Assembly: GCF_029873255.1 (NCBI RefSeq)
Contig: NZ_CP123622.1
Coordinates: 3,571,001 to 3,635,000, forward strand
Direction of reading: 5' to 3'
Length of the DNA: 64,000 bases
Source: Pigmentibacter sp. JX0631
GTDB taxonomy: Bacteria > Bdellovibrionota_B > Oligoflexia > Silvanigrellales > Silvanigrellaceae
Within the stretch, counting starts at the first letter, position 1. The number at the start of each line of letters is the position of its first letter. The position numbers and the translations under genes were made by a program. This document shows, piece after piece, positions 36,618-44,829 of the stretch. Under the pieces are notes generated by a model. It did no database searches and was not told the DNA's origin. It saw only the letters and a list, made by a program, of their open reading frames with translations.

Positions 36618-37394
36618 CTAGTGACATTTAAACTTTGTAATATTTTTCTGCATTTGACCCAAAAAATTTTTTTTCTTATTTAGAAAAATATCAAAATCTT
36701 TTATCAATTCTGGATATTTAATACTTGATAATCGATATGATCCACTTAAAACAGGCAATTTATCATTAAACACAATTTTGTCGGAATACTTTAAAATATT
36801 TAATTTACATTCACCTATACTTTTACTGATATAAATAGCATCAACTTTTTTATTTATTAACCAATCAAATAATATTTTAACATTAATTGTTTGCTCTAAT
36901 TTTATTTTACCACTTTTAATATATTCTTCATAACCAATCGGTGAAAAACCTAGAATCATACCTAATGTTTTGATTTTAGTTATATCATTCTTTTGATTTT
37001 CTTTTAACACAAATACCCCATCCGTGTACTTAATAACAGGTAAACTATAATAAATTTTTAATCCTTTACTTTTTTTTAAATCCATTGCCCAATTAGGATC
37101 ATCTGGGTACTTTGCATCTAAAATACTTTTTGGATCAAGAAACTCTAAAAACAATCGTTTTATTTGAACCGGATTGAATTTTATTTCATATTTATTTTGC
37201 GATTTATTAAATAAGCGAAAAATGTCAGCTGAATATCCATCGTATTCTAAAAGTTTATTATCATTTCCATCATAGGTGCCATAAATTGGAAAAAAATTTA
37301 CATCTTCAACTCCAAGTTGGATAATTTGAACAGCTTTTGCTTGGCAAAAAAACAAACAATAAATTAAGCTTAATAATTTAAAATAAAATTTCAT
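36618..37394 (-). CDS. Divergent periplasmic solute-binding-like protein
   Basis: A 258-residue secreted protein with a signal peptide ending in CQAKA. The mature part has a family-3-like architecture: VQIIQLGVEDVNFFPIYG at the start, YDGYSADIFRLFNK as the first helix, then KTLGMILGFSPIGYEEY and NKKVDAIYISKS. It is more divergent than the other binding proteins here. It is convergent with the fusion transporter (eight-base gap), so not in its operon. Ligand unknown. Confidence 0.6.
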   Translation of the reverse strand: MKFYFKLLSLIYCLFFCQAKAVQIIQLGVEDVNFFPIYGTYDGNDNKLLEYDGYSADIFRLFNKSQNKYEIKFNPVQIKRLFLEFLDPKSILDAKYPDDPNWAMDLKKSKGLKIYYSLPVIKYTDGVFVLKENQKNDITKIKTLGMILGFSPIGYEEYIKSGKIKLEQTINVKILFDWLINKKVDAIYISKSIGECKLNILKYSDKIVFNDKLPVLSGSYRLSSIKYPELIKDFDIFLNKKKNFLGQMQKNITKFKCH

Positions 37395-37628
37395 TTTTCG
37401 CTCTCATATAAATTAATTATCATTTTATAGAATAATTTATTTAAAGACAATAGTCTAAAATTTAAAGTAAATCACTACTCATACATAATATTTTATTTTA
37501 AAACAAGATAAAATAAGTAAAGTTCATAGAAATTTCATCATTTTGTAAGAATTATTAGCATAAAATTAAATTCTAATGAAAGAACTTAACTACATAATGT
37601 AAGTCTTTCTACCAAAAAAGGAAATTCT

Positions 37629-38504
37629 ATGACCATCTTAATTTCAGCTATTGCTGGCCTAAACATAGCATCTTCTAGTGTCTCTGCAACAGGAAATGAG
37701 TTTCATGTAATAACTGAAGCAGAAAGACAGACATTTCAAATTAATGATATTCAATTAAAAAATGCTGTCAGTAAATTTTTTGGTAAACAACCAACTGATG
37801 TCTTTGTTAAAAGCAGTGATAGTTGGCCTAATAAATCTTGGTCCGATTTATATTCTCGCTATAATTGGCAACAAGTTCAAGTTAATATGCAAGTTAGGGA
37901 TATTAAAATAACTGACATACAGTCACAACCTGTCATTATCGCGTCTCGTTACTTTAAAAATAGTTCTTCAAAACCGGCTACGTTTTCTGCAAATATTTCG
38001 GAAAGTGTCACAAATACGATAGAGAGCAACTGGTCCTCTTCTACAACAGCGGCAACAAATTTTTCATTCACTAGCACAACCGAAGTGAGTGTTGAACTAG
38101 CAAAAGAATCTATCCAATATTCCACAGGTTTTAGCCTTTCTGAAACATGGGGAAAAGGCGGATCTTCTAGTCAAGCAACAACAGTCGGTTCTAGTTCTGG
38201 ATTATCTGTTAGCTTAAATCCTGGTGAGGAAGTTGTTGCTGATTTGATTGCAACAAGAGGTACTATGAAAGTTAGAGTAAACTATATCGTATATCTTTCA
38301 GGTAATACTGCTGTAAATTATCAAAAGCCGTATCAAGGCCATCACTTTTGGGCGTTTCCGATAGAAAACGTGCTAAATGCTTCAAATATACCTAGCTACA
38401 GAATAGTTACAGAAGATATTCAGATTGGTTATTATTCAAATGCTTCAGTTATTGTTCAAGATAGTCATGGGCAACCAAAAACGTTAATCGCTTCTACACC
38501 CTAA
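37629..38504 (+). CDS. Aerolysin/ETX-MTX2-like beta pore-forming toxin candidate
   Basis: A 291-residue protein with a short signal-like N-terminus (MTILISAIAGLNIASSSVSA). The C-terminal two thirds show the aerolysin-family pattern: long strands of alternating Ser/Thr and hydrophobic residues (SVTNTIESNWSSSTTAATNF). A putative membrane-insertion segment follows (SVELAKESIQYSTGFSLSETWGKGG), then a second Ser/Thr strand (SSQATTVGSSSGLSVSLNPGEEVV) and TMKVRVNYIVYLSG. The N-terminal part (SDSWPNKSWSDLYSRYNWQQVQVN) may be the receptor-binding region. AAGGA lies six bases upstream of the ATG. The call rests on pattern only; a structural protein with Ser/Thr-rich beta strands is the alternative. Confidence 0.65.
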   Translation: MTILISAIAGLNIASSSVSATGNEFHVITEAERQTFQINDIQLKNAVSKFFGKQPTDVFVKSSDSWPNKSWSDLYSRYNWQQVQVNMQVRDIKITDIQSQPVIIASRYFKNSSSKPATFSANISESVTNTIESNWSSSTTAATNFSFTSTTEVSVELAKESIQYSTGFSLSETWGKGGSSSQATTVGSSSGLSVSLNPGEEVVADLIATRGTMKVRVNYIVYLSGNTAVNYQKPYQGHHFWAFPIENVLNASNIPSYRIVTEDIQIGYYSNASVIVQDSHGQPKTLIASTP

Positions 38505-38782
38505 ACTTCTACTCTTAAAAATGCAGGAATTTCAAGGTCAAGTTCTTTATAGGACTTGACCTTAATTTTAGTCTCAAAATTGTCATTTCCTCTGATAAAA
38601 ACATCATATTCATCTAAATTTACTTCTTTAATGGAATGGATGTGATCGTGAATTTGAAAATGTAATGAAACATACAGTTCAGCAGCTTTTAAGGGAGTAG
38701 TGGCATATACAATTTCATCCTTATGCCAAAGATCTTTTTTCAAAGCATCTTGAGTAAATATTATAAAATGAAATCCACGCAT
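38501..38782 (-). CDS. Small protein of unknown function next to the toxin candidate
   Basis: A cytosolic-looking protein of 93 residues from the ATG at 38782, or 101 from a TTG at 38806; neither start has a strong SD. It has a beta-alpha-beta-like layout (GFHFIIFTQDALKKDLWHKDEIVYATTPLKAAELYVSLHF ... YDVFIRGNDNFETKIKVKSYKELDL). No family is recognised. It overlaps the toxin stop codon by four bases on the opposite strand, so a direct functional link (for example immunity) is only a speculation from proximity. Confidence 0.5.
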   Translation of the reverse strand: MRGFHFIIFTQDALKKDLWHKDEIVYATTPLKAAELYVSLHFQIHDHIHSIKEVNLDEYDVFIRGNDNFETKIKVKSYKELDLEIPAFLRVEV

Positions 38783-38857
38783 TTTTTGTTCTTCATAATT
38801 TGTCAATATTTAATGTTTCCAATAGACAAAATAAAGCCATTCCATATTTTTTCATAA

Positions 38858-38879
38858 AAGAAGTTCGAAAAAACTTCTT
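38858..38879. promoter_or_regulatory. Inverted repeat between the small gene and gltX
   Basis: AAGAAGTT (38858-38865) and AACTTCTT (38872-38879) form a perfect eight-base inverted repeat with a six-base spacer. It lies in the divergent region and has no T-run on the plus side. Operator or RNA hairpin; role unknown. Confidence 0.3.
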
Positions 38880-39011
38880 GTGGTGGAGTATACGATTCAT
38901 TCTTTAATTTGCAACTCATTCAGTAATATCTATCATTGCCAAAAGAATGCAAATTGAGGTAAAGCCTAGTTCATAAGGGAATTGTACCCGATAATACTAG
39001 GAGTCCTTTTC

Positions 39012-40466
39012 ATGTCATCGATGAACAAAGAAGTCAGAGTTCGTATTGCACCCAGTCCTACTGGAGATCCACATATAGGAACAGCTTATATTGCTCTATT
39101 TAATTATGTTTTTACTAAAAAACACAGTGGAAAATTTATTATTAGAATAGAAGATACAGACCAAAAAAGATACCGCTCTGATAGCGAAGCTATGATCCTT
39201 GATGCATTGAAGTGGGTAGGAATCCAATGGGATGAAGGTCCAGATATTGGAGGCCCTTATGCTCCTTATAAACAAAGTGAGCGCAGAGATATTTATCGTG
39301 AATATGCTGAAAGTTTAATTCAAAAAGGACATGCTTATCGTTGTTTTTGTACAACTCAAAGATTAGACATACTTAGAAAAACACAACAAGCACAGAAACT
39401 TCCCCCAGGTTATGACAGATTATGCAGAGACCTTCCGCAGGCTGATGTTGAAAGAAAGTTAGCTGAAGGAATTCCTTTTGTCATTAGAATGAAAATGCCA
39501 ACCACTGGCAAAACCGCTTTTAAAGATACATTACGTGGAATGATTGAATTTGAAAATGATGGCGTTGATGATCAAGTATTGTTAAAAACAGATGGTTTTC
39601 CAACTTATCATTTGGCTGTTGTTGTTGATGATCATCTGATGAAAATTACGCATGTGATACGAGGTGAAGAATGGATCTCTTCTACACCAAAACATATAAT
39701 GCTTTATGAAATGTTTGGCTGGGAAAAACCTGACTTTTGCCATTTACCTCTGTTAAGAAACGCTGACAAATCTAAAATATCTAAAAGGAAAAATCCTACC
39801 TCAATTAACTACTATCGCCGAAAAGGAATTTTGCCTGAAACATTGAGAAACTTTTTAGCTCTCATGGGATGGAATTTTGGAGATAATGTTGAAAAATTTT
39901 CAACTCAAGAAATGATTGAAGGTTTTACTTGGGATCGAATGACCTTAGGTGGCCCTGTATTTGATTTGAAAAAATTAGCGTGGCTTAATGGCCAGTATTT
40001 AAAACAAGAAAGTAATGATAAGTGGTTATCTCATTTAAAAGAGATTGTATTTAATGAAGAATATTTATTAAAAATTATCCCTTTAATTAAAGAAAGAGTA
40101 GAAAAATTTGAAGATTTCATCGACCATACTTCTTTCTTTTTTCAAGGAGATTTAAACTATACAAATGCACCATTATTGCCTAAAGGAAGAACTCCTACAG
40201 AAGTTTCTACCTATTTAAATGATTTAGTGCTAAAATTAGATGTTTGCGAAAATTGGAATCACCAAGAAATTCATAATATTTTCAATCAGTATTTAACAGA
40301 AAAAGAGCTGAAACCAAAAGACGTTTTTATGCCTGTTAGAGTTGCAGTAACTGGTAGTAAAGAAACACCTCCCTTATTTGAATGCATTGAAGTTTTAGGC
40401 AAAGATATTGTACAAAGAAGAATTAGACTTGCTATTGAATTTTTAAAAACTATGAAAGAGTCATGA
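39012..40466 (+). CDS. gltX: Glutamyl-tRNA synthetase
   Basis: A class I aminoacyl-tRNA synthetase of 484 residues from the ATG at 39012 (AGGAG eight bases upstream; the earlier frame start adds ten unsupported residues). The HIGH motif is in APSPTGDPHIGTAYIALFNY and the KMSKS equivalent is KSKISKRKNPTS. Other family features: IRIEDTDQKRY, FPTYHLAVVVDDHLMKITHVIRGEEWISSTPKHIMLYEMFGW. The length is close to the usual 470-490. The M16 peptidase starts at the next base after the stop, so the two are co-transcribed. Confidence 0.95.
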   Translation: MSSMNKEVRVRIAPSPTGDPHIGTAYIALFNYVFTKKHSGKFIIRIEDTDQKRYRSDSEAMILDALKWVGIQWDEGPDIGGPYAPYKQSERRDIYREYAESLIQKGHAYRCFCTTQRLDILRKTQQAQKLPPGYDRLCRDLPQADVERKLAEGIPFVIRMKMPTTGKTAFKDTLRGMIEFENDGVDDQVLLKTDGFPTYHLAVVVDDHLMKITHVIRGEEWISSTPKHIMLYEMFGWEKPDFCHLPLLRNADKSKISKRKNPTSINYYRRKGILPETLRNFLALMGWNFGDNVEKFSTQEMIEGFTWDRMTLGGPVFDLKKLAWLNGQYLKQESNDKWLSHLKEIVFNEEYLLKIIPLIKERVEKFEDFIDHTSFFFQGDLNYTNAPLLPKGRTPTEVSTYLNDLVLKLDVCENWNHQEIHNIFNQYLTEKELKPKDVFMPVRVAVTGSKETPPLFECIEVLGKDIVQRRIRLAIEFLKTMKES

Positions 40467-43232
40467 ATGTACAAAAATAGTAATAATATTATCCACAAAT
40501 ATTTACCAAATGGAATGGAAGTTTATTTACATCCATCAAATTTTGCACCCATAATATCAGTTCAAATTTTGGTGAAAGCTGGTTCCATAGATGAAGATGA
40601 TATTGATACTCAAGAAGGTGGGCTTGCTCACGTTCTTGAACACATGTTATTTAAAGGAACAAAAAAATATCCTAAAACGGGACAAATAGCTTCTACTGTT
40701 GAATTTGAAGGTGGTGATATTAATGCTTATACAACATTTGATCACACTAATTATCATTTAACGGCTCCTGCTTCTTTTGCATTAAAGGGTGCTGAACTGT
40801 TACTTGATGTTGTCCAAAATAGCCTTATAGATGAAGAAGAATTAACAAAAGAATTAGAAGTCATTTTAGAAGAAATAAAAAGAAGTCGTGATAATCCTAA
40901 TGCAGTTTTGTCGCATAATATGTTTTCTATTTTTTATAATGGAACTAGAATGGCAAAACCTGTAATTGGTTTTCAGCCTATTGTTGAAAAATTTTCTAGA
41001 GAGCAAGTCTATGCTTTTTATAAAAAATGGTACATCCCAAATAATATGATTTTTATTGCTTCTGGCGATTTTGATGGTGATGAAATGTGGAATCATCTTT
41101 TAGAGCTGACAAAAGATTTTCAGCCCAAAACAGTACCAAAACGGTTTCGTCCAGAACTCTCAAATATTACGAATCCAGTGCAAAACCAACCAACAGCGAT
41201 TATAGAACGTGGCCCATGGCAAGAAGCTCGAATCCAGTTAGCAACCATTGCACCAACTTTAGAAAACCACGACATGCCTGCTTGGGATGTCTTTGCTTCT
41301 ATCCTTGGTGAAGCAGATACTTCACGCTTAACAAGAATTTTGCGTGATGAAATGCAGATCGTAACAAGCATTGACTCTTCCTGCTATACACCAAAGTACC
41401 CAATTGGGATGCTTGGAATTGGTTTTTTTGGGATGGCAAATAATACATTACAAGCGCTCAAAGTTATTGTTGAAGAAATTAGACGTTTAGCCGAAGTTCC
41501 TCCTACCCAAGAAGAATTAACTCGAGTGCTAAATACTTTAAAAGCACAAAGAATTTATTCACGTGAAAGTATGGATGGAATATCTCGGTGTGCAGGTTTA
41601 AGTTTACAAACTTCACAAAAAATGGAATTTGAAACAAAATACATGCATGCTGTTACAAAAGTAACTCCTAACCAAATTCAAAAAATAGCACAAAATGTAA
41701 TGAATCAATTGGAATCAGGGAAATTCAGTGTATCAGCTGCTTTAGGCCGAGAAATTCTCCCAAATATAACTTCTACTGATCTTACAAATACTATACTCCA
41801 TGCAGCTAAAGTAATACATTTAAATGAAGAGCCACTTGAAACAAGTTTACAAAAATCAAATAGCCCTAGCTTTAATAAAGCAAGTTGGTTGAACCACTAT
41901 TTCAGAAAAACTTCTGAAATAAATCCCGATGTAAAACAAATAATTATTTCTTTACCAGGAGATAAGACTTTAAAAATTAATTACAGAAATTCGAAACGTT
42001 TGCCAGTTGTAAGTGGTATGTTACTTTTAAAAGGTGGACTTATCCATGAACCACAAGACAAAAATGGTGTCAGTGGTTTGATGGCGAGCATGTTAACTAG
42101 AGGAACTTTGCGACAAAGTTATAGAAAATTCATTGAAGAATTAGAAGATAATGCTTCTAGTATTAGTGCCTTTTCTTCCAGAGATTTATTTGGAATGCGT
42201 TTTGACTCAATAAGTGAAAATAGTTTACGTACTGCTCAAATGTTGCTTGACTGTTTTTTTAGACCTGAATTTTCTATAAATGAATGGGAAAGAACGCATA
42301 AAGAAACAATTGAAGTTATCATTGCACAAAAAGATAGCCCTGTTGCAAGAATATCAAAATTGTCTCAACCCCTCCTGTTCCCCAATCATCCTTATGCAAA
42401 AAGTGGTATTGGTACGGAAGAATCTCTTGCAAAAATAACAAAGGAAGATGCTCAACAATTTTGGTCACAACTTTTTCACGCAAAAGAATTTGTTTTTTCT
42501 ATTGCCGGAGATTTTGATTTAAGATCATTTGTTAATCTTATTGAATCAGAATTTAAAGCTTTTTTTGATTCAGATTTTGAATCAAAAAAATTAGTCTTAC
42601 CGCCAGCACCTCAGTTGCCTAGTAGCAAGAGCAAAAGGGTTGCTTTTGATGAAATTCAAAGAGAACAGGCTCATATAACCCTTTCATTCCGCTCATTTCC
42701 AATTAGTGATCCCAGAAGAACCGCTCTTGAATTAGGGGCAAATATACTTGCAGGGCAAGGAGGAAGATTATTTTTGGATCTAAGAGATAATAAATCATTA
42801 GCTTATAGCGTCAGCGCTTCGCAATCTCCAAATATTTTTGCTGGTGTATTTACTACTTACATAGCAACCGCATCGCATAAAGCTAAGGAAGCTATAGAAG
42901 GAATGAAGTATCATATCGAAGCTTTGGCAAAAACACCTCCTTCAAAAGATGAGTTGAAACGAGCTCAAAGCTCCGTTTTAGGCTCGCAAAGTATTGAATC
43001 CCAACATCATAATTATCAAGCTTCTCAACTTGCGATGAGCGACGTCTATGGATTAGATTTTGATAATTTTTTGAAATTTTCAGATCGTGTCAATGCAGTT
43101 ACTCCTGAAATGGTAAGTGATGTGCTATCGTTGTTACTAAGAGAAAATCCGCCAATTATTTCTATTGTCGGTCCAAAAGGAACTTGGATACCTGAAGATG
43201 ATGAATCCGTTTTAAATTGGGATTTGTCATAA
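40467..43232 (+). CDS. M16-family zinc metallopeptidase (insulinase/pitrilysin-like)
   Basis: A 921-residue protein made of two tandem M16 units. The N-terminal unit is active-looking, with the inverted zinc motif His55-x-x-Glu58-His59 (GLAHVLEHMLFKG) and the downstream acidic helix ELTKELEVILEEIKRS supplying the third ligand. The C-terminal unit (from about residue 510) lacks an HxxEH motif but keeps the R/Y region GGRLFLDLRDNKSLAYSVSASQSPNIFAGVF. No signal peptide is visible, so it may be cytosolic, or periplasmic by another route. It directly follows gltX. Substrate unknown. Confidence 0.88.
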   Translation: MYKNSNNIIHKYLPNGMEVYLHPSNFAPIISVQILVKAGSIDEDDIDTQEGGLAHVLEHMLFKGTKKYPKTGQIASTVEFEGGDINAYTTFDHTNYHLTAPASFALKGAELLLDVVQNSLIDEEELTKELEVILEEIKRSRDNPNAVLSHNMFSIFYNGTRMAKPVIGFQPIVEKFSREQVYAFYKKWYIPNNMIFIASGDFDGDEMWNHLLELTKDFQPKTVPKRFRPELSNITNPVQNQPTAIIERGPWQEARIQLATIAPTLENHDMPAWDVFASILGEADTSRLTRILRDEMQIVTSIDSSCYTPKYPIGMLGIGFFGMANNTLQALKVIVEEIRRLAEVPPTQEELTRVLNTLKAQRIYSRESMDGISRCAGLSLQTSQKMEFETKYMHAVTKVTPNQIQKIAQNVMNQLESGKFSVSAALGREILPNITSTDLTNTILHAAKVIHLNEEPLETSLQKSNSPSFNKASWLNHYFRKTSEINPDVKQIIISLPGDKTLKINYRNSKRLPVVSGMLLLKGGLIHEPQDKNGVSGLMASMLTRGTLRQSYRKFIEELEDNASSISAFSSRDLFGMRFDSISENSLRTAQMLLDCFFRPEFSINEWERTHKETIEVIIAQKDSPVARISKLSQPLLFPNHPYAKSGIGTEESLAKITKEDAQQFWSQLFHAKEFVFSIAGDFDLRSFVNLIESEFKAFFDSDFESKKLVLPPAPQLPSSKSKRVAFDEIQREQAHITLSFRSFPISDPRRTALELGANILAGQGGRLFLDLRDNKSLAYSVSASQSPNIFAGVFTTYIATASHKAKEAIEGMKYHIEALAKTPPSKDELKRAQSSVLGSQSIESQHHNYQASQLAMSDVYGLDFDNFLKFSDRVNAVTPEMVSDVLSLLLRENPPIISIVGPKGTWIPEDDESVLNWDLS

Positions 43233-43308
43233 AATTTCAAAGCTGGGCTTCTTTTTTTAGATTTCTCAAAAGAATTAAATCTCCTGCTTTTTCTTAGGAA
43301 ATAAAAGT

Positions 43309-44745
43309 ATGGATTTCAAATTTTTCTTTGATCTAGCTAAAGATGCTCTGCTTCTTGTAGACCCATCTGGAAAAATTATTGCTGCTAATAAAGTGGCAAA
43401 TAAACATTTTTTAACTACTGAGAAAAATTTATTTTCTTTGTTAATTGCTTCTGAATTGGAAAAATTAAATACTCTATTAGAAAAAATAAAAATTAGTACT
43501 CAAGTTGATGATTTTTCACAAATTGAGCTTTCATGTTTTCCTGAAATGCTGTCTCGTTCACGCTGGAAAATTTTTTTTCTTAAGGAAACAAATCATTTTG
43601 CATTTTGTTGTGAAGAATTGTCGCAATATTCTTCAGAAGATTTTTTGTTACATACAGGTCTTATGAAAATAATTTTTGATAATGATCCTAATTTAATAGC
43701 AATTGTTAATCGTGTAGGACTTTATTTATTTGCAAATAAAGCTATTTATGATTTTGCAGGAATAAAAGAAGGAAAGAATATAGAAACACTTAATCATTTG
43801 TTGCAAGAAAAAGAATTGTGGTTACCTGGCACAGAAAAGCTAGAAAATAAAGATGAAGAAAAAGTTTCTGAAATAGAATTAACAACAGATCCTTCTGGCA
43901 ATGCTGCTTGGTTTGAAAATATTAGAGTTCCAATAAAAATGCCGTATGGAGAAGATGTTCTCTTAATTATTTCAAAAGACGTAACCAATTGGAAATTATC
44001 TGAAAAAAGACTTGTTGATCATCAACAAGCTTTATTTCATTCAAATAGGCTGTCATATTTAGGTGAAATGGCAGGGCAAATTGCCCATGAAATTAATAAT
44101 CCGTTAACAATTATTTTAGGAAATTCACAAATCTTAAAGAAGAATCTGCGACAAGATGAAAAGGAAGAAAATGAATTACTAATTAAATCTATCGAAAAAA
44201 TTGAATTTATGGTCGATAGAATTTCAAAATTAATAAAAATGATGAGATCACTAGCAAAAAATAACACCGTTCTCCCCCAAACAAAATCGAAAGTAACAGA
44301 TATTATTCAATCTGTTTTTAGCACTTTAACAGATAAATTTAAAGCTTATGAAATAGAAACTTCTCTGCAAATAAATAAAATAGAGAATGATGAAATTTAT
44401 TGTTATCCAACTGAATTATCGCAAGTAGTTTTAAACATTCTCCTTAATTCAATTGATAGTATAATATTAAGTAAAAAAAATTCTGAGCGAAAAATAGATC
44501 TAAAACTATATGAAGAAAAAGAAAATATAATCATTCAAATTTCTAATACAGGAGAACAAATTGCTGAAGAAATAAAAGATAGAATTTTCGAACCATTTTT
44601 TACTACTAAACCAGTAGGACATGGAACCGGGCTTGGATTAAGCATTTCTAAAAGAATTGTAGAACAACATAAAGGAACAATTCATTTTGACAGTAGTGAA
44701 AAGTTAACTACATTTTATATTACTCTTCCAACTGACGCTATCTAG
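43309..44745 (+). CDS. PAS-domain sensor histidine kinase (soluble)
   Basis: A 478-residue protein without membrane segments. Two PAS-like regions are seen (about 1-110, AKDALLLVDPSGKIIAANKVANKHF, and about 120-225, DNDPNLIAIVNRVGLYLFANKAIYDFAG). They are followed by the phospho-acceptor His260 in MAGQIAHEINNPLTIILGNSQIL. The N box (LSQVVLNILLNSIDSI), a G1 variant (ISNTGEQI, with Asn in place of Asp) and the G2/F region (IFEPFFTTKPVGHGTGLGLSISKRIV) are present. No response regulator is beside it, so it is an orphan; CheV at 22503 carries a receiver but is distant. AGGA precedes the ATG. Confidence 0.9.
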   Translation: MDFKFFFDLAKDALLLVDPSGKIIAANKVANKHFLTTEKNLFSLLIASELEKLNTLLEKIKISTQVDDFSQIELSCFPEMLSRSRWKIFFLKETNHFAFCCEELSQYSSEDFLLHTGLMKIIFDNDPNLIAIVNRVGLYLFANKAIYDFAGIKEGKNIETLNHLLQEKELWLPGTEKLENKDEEKVSEIELTTDPSGNAAWFENIRVPIKMPYGEDVLLIISKDVTNWKLSEKRLVDHQQALFHSNRLSYLGEMAGQIAHEINNPLTIILGNSQILKKNLRQDEKEENELLIKSIEKIEFMVDRISKLIKMMRSLAKNNTVLPQTKSKVTDIIQSVFSTLTDKFKAYEIETSLQINKIENDEIYCYPTELSQVVLNILLNSIDSIILSKKNSERKIDLKLYEEKENIIIQISNTGEQIAEEIKDRIFEPFFTTKPVGHGTGLGLSISKRIVEQHKGTIHFDSSEKLTTFYITLPTDAI

Positions 44746-44829
44746 AATCCTTTATTTTTTGAAAAATAATCTAAAAAAAGCATTTAATATTAAGATAAAG
44801 ATCTCAAAAAAAATAAAAGATTACTTGTT

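Noticed and set aside
43233-43308. Terminator between the M16 peptidase and the histidine kinase
   Set aside because: AAGC-TGG-GCTT followed by a T-run is only a four-base stem, too short to call.
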